From Nitrososphaerota archaeon (GTDB taxonomy: Archaea; Thermoproteota; Nitrososphaeria; Nitrososphaerales; Nitrosopumilaceae), in the NCBI GenBank assembly GCA_002698885.1, contig PAAH01000030.1, forward strand, positions 1 to 7,066: DNA of 7,066 nt, read 5' to 3'. Positions 5,992 to 7,066 of the stretch are shown here, one piece after another. Below the pieces are notes generated by a model. The model searched no databases. It was not told where the DNA came from and was given only the letters and a program-made list of their open reading frames with translations. The translations under genes and the position numbers were made by a program. Within the stretch, counting starts at the first letter, position 1; each line of letters opens with the position of its first letter.

Positions 5992-5999
5992 TAATAAAG
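5992..5999 (+). promoter_or_regulatory. Weak TATA-like box for EF-1alpha
   Basis: The sequence TAATAAAG is centred about 28 nt upstream of the EF-1alpha ATG at 6024, the right place for a leaderless archaeal promoter. It is not a strong TATA match. AT-rich alternatives such as the ATTAAAAA stretch near 5972-5979 would give a leader of roughly 20 nt. Confidence 0.3.
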
Positions 6000-6023
6000 C
6001 CCATCAAATAACGAATTTTGAAA

Positions 6024-7066
6024 ATGGCAGATAAACAGCACCTGAATATGATAATTACAGGTCATATTGATAACGGAAAATCAACAACTATGGGTCATTT
6101 TCTCATGGACTTGGGTGTAGTTGATGAGAGAGCAATTGCTCAACATGCAGAAGAATCTGAAAAGACCGGAAAAGGTGACACATTCAAGTATGCTTGGGTT
6201 ATGGATAATATCAAAGACGAAAGAGAGAGAGGTATCACAATTGATCTTGCCTTTCAAAAGTTTGAGACTCCAAAATTCTTCTTTACATTAATTGATGCCC
6301 CAGGGCATAGAGACTTTATTAAAAATATGATTACTGGTGCATCTGAGGCAGATGCAGCAGTTTTAGTACTTTCTGCAAAAGAAGGTGAAACAGATACTGC
6401 AATTGCACCTGGCGGGCAGGCAAGAGAACATGCATTTTTACTCAAAACATTAGGTGTAAGCCAATTAATTGTTGCAATTAACAAAATGGATGATAGTAAA
6501 TTCTCAGAGGATGCTTACAACGCAGCAAAAGCAAAAGGAGAGCAATTGGTCAAATCTGTAGGTTACAAATTAGACCAAGTCCCATTTGTTCCAGTTTCTG
6601 GATGGACAGGAGATAATTTGGTTAAAAAATCTGAAAATATGCCATGGTACAAAGGCAAGACACTCTTAGAATCATTTGATGACTTTACAGCACCAGAAAA
6701 ACCAATCGGAAAACCATTACGTGTTCCAATACAAGATGTTTATTCAATAACTGGTGTCGGCACAGTTCCAGTAGGACGTGTTGAAACTGGTGTAATGAAA
6801 CCTGGAGATAAAATTGTTGTAATGCCATCTGGCGCAGCAGGTGAAATCAAATCAATTGAAACACATCATACAGAAATGCCCAAGGCAGAAGCTGGAGATA
6901 ACATCGGTTTTAATCTAAGAGGAATTGAAAAGAAAGATATCAAACGTGGAGATGTTTTAGGTGATCCAGCAAACCCACCAAGCGTTGCAAAAGAATTCAA
7001 AGCACAAATTATAGTTATTCATCATCCAACTGCTATAGCACCAGGTTATACTCCTGTAATGCATGC
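6024..7066 (+). CDS. tuf: Translation elongation factor EF-1alpha (aEF1A), C-terminus cut by window edge
   Basis: This GTPase brings aminoacyl-tRNA to the ribosomal A site. The visible 347 residues include the whole G domain: P-loop GHIDNGKST (13-21), switch I ending in ERERGITID with Thr72, G3 DAPGH (91-95) with the catalytic His95, NKMD (153-156) and the VSGW segment (191-194). The beta-barrel domain II (about 228-320, with SITGVGTVPVGRVETG at 241-256) follows, and then the start of domain III. Archaeal homologues are about 430 residues, so roughly 85 are missing beyond the window. The P-loop has Ile and Asn where most homologues have Val and His (GHVDHGKST). From memory this resembles thaumarchaeal sequences. 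ATG 6024 is the right start because an in-frame TAA lies at 6009-6011 and the first strand begins a few residues in. It is divergent from fbp, with no visible ribosome binding site. Confidence 0.98.
   Translation, partial: MADKQHLNMIITGHIDNGKSTTMGHFLMDLGVVDERAIAQHAEESEKTGKGDTFKYAWVMDNIKDERERGITIDLAFQKFETPKFFFTLIDAPGHRDFIKNMITGASEADAAVLVLSAKEGETDTAIAPGGQAREHAFLLKTLGVSQLIVAINKMDDSKFSEDAYNAAKAKGEQLVKSVGYKLDQVPFVPVSGWTGDNLVKKSENMPWYKGKTLLESFDDFTAPEKPIGKPLRVPIQDVYSITGVGTVPVGRVETGVMKPGDKIVVMPSGAAGEIKSIETHHTEMPKAEAGDNIGFNLRGIEKKDIKRGDVLGDPANPPSVAKEFKAQIIVIHHPTAIAPGYTPVMH

Larger units (their letters stand above)
5882..6023. other. Divergent intergenic region between fbp and EF-1alpha genes
   Basis: This 142-nt stretch has no open frame of note and no RNA gene that I can see. 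Its fbp-proximal part holds the fbp TATA box and a 16-bp inverted repeat. Its middle (5946-5982) is rich in runs of five to eight A on the plus strand. The last 40 nt hold the presumed EF-1alpha promoter. No Shine-Dalgarno sequence is visible before either start codon. Confidence 0.85.

Noticed and set aside
5882..6023. Possible non-coding RNA or tRNA gene in the longest spacer
   Set aside because: The spacer is very AT-rich, with no GC-rich stem set, no T-loop-like or D-loop-like sequence and no cloverleaf. It is better explained as two promoters.
6254..6484. Minus-strand open frame of 76 codons
   Set aside because: It is antisense to the EF-1alpha G domain, where the plus-strand frame carries all expected GTPase motifs.
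1..7066. Mobile element, CRISPR array or defence-type module
   Set aside because: No transposase or integrase, no terminal or regularly spaced repeats, and no nuclease/helicase/toxin gene set are present. Base composition appears even across the window.

Overview
The window is AT-rich (about one third GC by eye), gene-dense archaeal chromosome. The gene set is archaeal: a tRNA-intron endonuclease (EndA), an ATP-dependent DNA ligase of the archaeal/eukaryal type, the bifunctional fructose-1,6-bisphosphate aldolase/phosphatase and translation factor EF-1alpha. Two further signs are short spacers and TATA-like boxes about 27 nt upstream of start codons (leaderless promoters). Low GC, the EF-1alpha wording (GHIDNGKST, ERERGITID, IAPGGQAREH) and the gluconeogenic enzyme best fit Nitrososphaerota (Thaumarchaeota), probably a marine ammonia oxidiser of the Nitrosopumilus type. 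That placement is inference from sequence memory, not from a search.

Layout. (1) Positions 1-523, minus: the N-terminal two thirds of a short-chain dehydrogenase/reductase, cut by the window edge. (2) Positions 595-1220, plus: two small unrecognised genes, 2 nt apart. (3) Positions 1217-5881, minus: five co-oriented genes read in the order fructose-bisphosphate aldolase/phosphatase, a two-helix membrane protein, DNA ligase, a DUF47/PhoU-like protein and EndA. Spacers are 47, 44, 68 and 0 nt. The two blocks converge with stop codons that overlap. (4) Positions 5882-6023: a 142-nt divergent intergenic region with a good TATA box for the aldolase/phosphatase gene, a 16-bp inverted repeat and runs of A. 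(5) Positions 6024-7066, plus: the first 347 codons of EF-1alpha, cut by the window edge.

The genes are mainly housekeeping: gluconeogenesis, DNA joining, tRNA splicing and elongation. I see no CRISPR array, insertion sequence, tRNA or rRNA gene, or phage-type module. No convincing new multi-gene system is visible. The items most worth a second look are the SDR with a non-canonical catalytic tetrad and a possible Y-x6-K arrangement, the TAA|TTG in-frame junction between the DUF47 gene and endA, and the unrecognised two-gene plus-strand unit.
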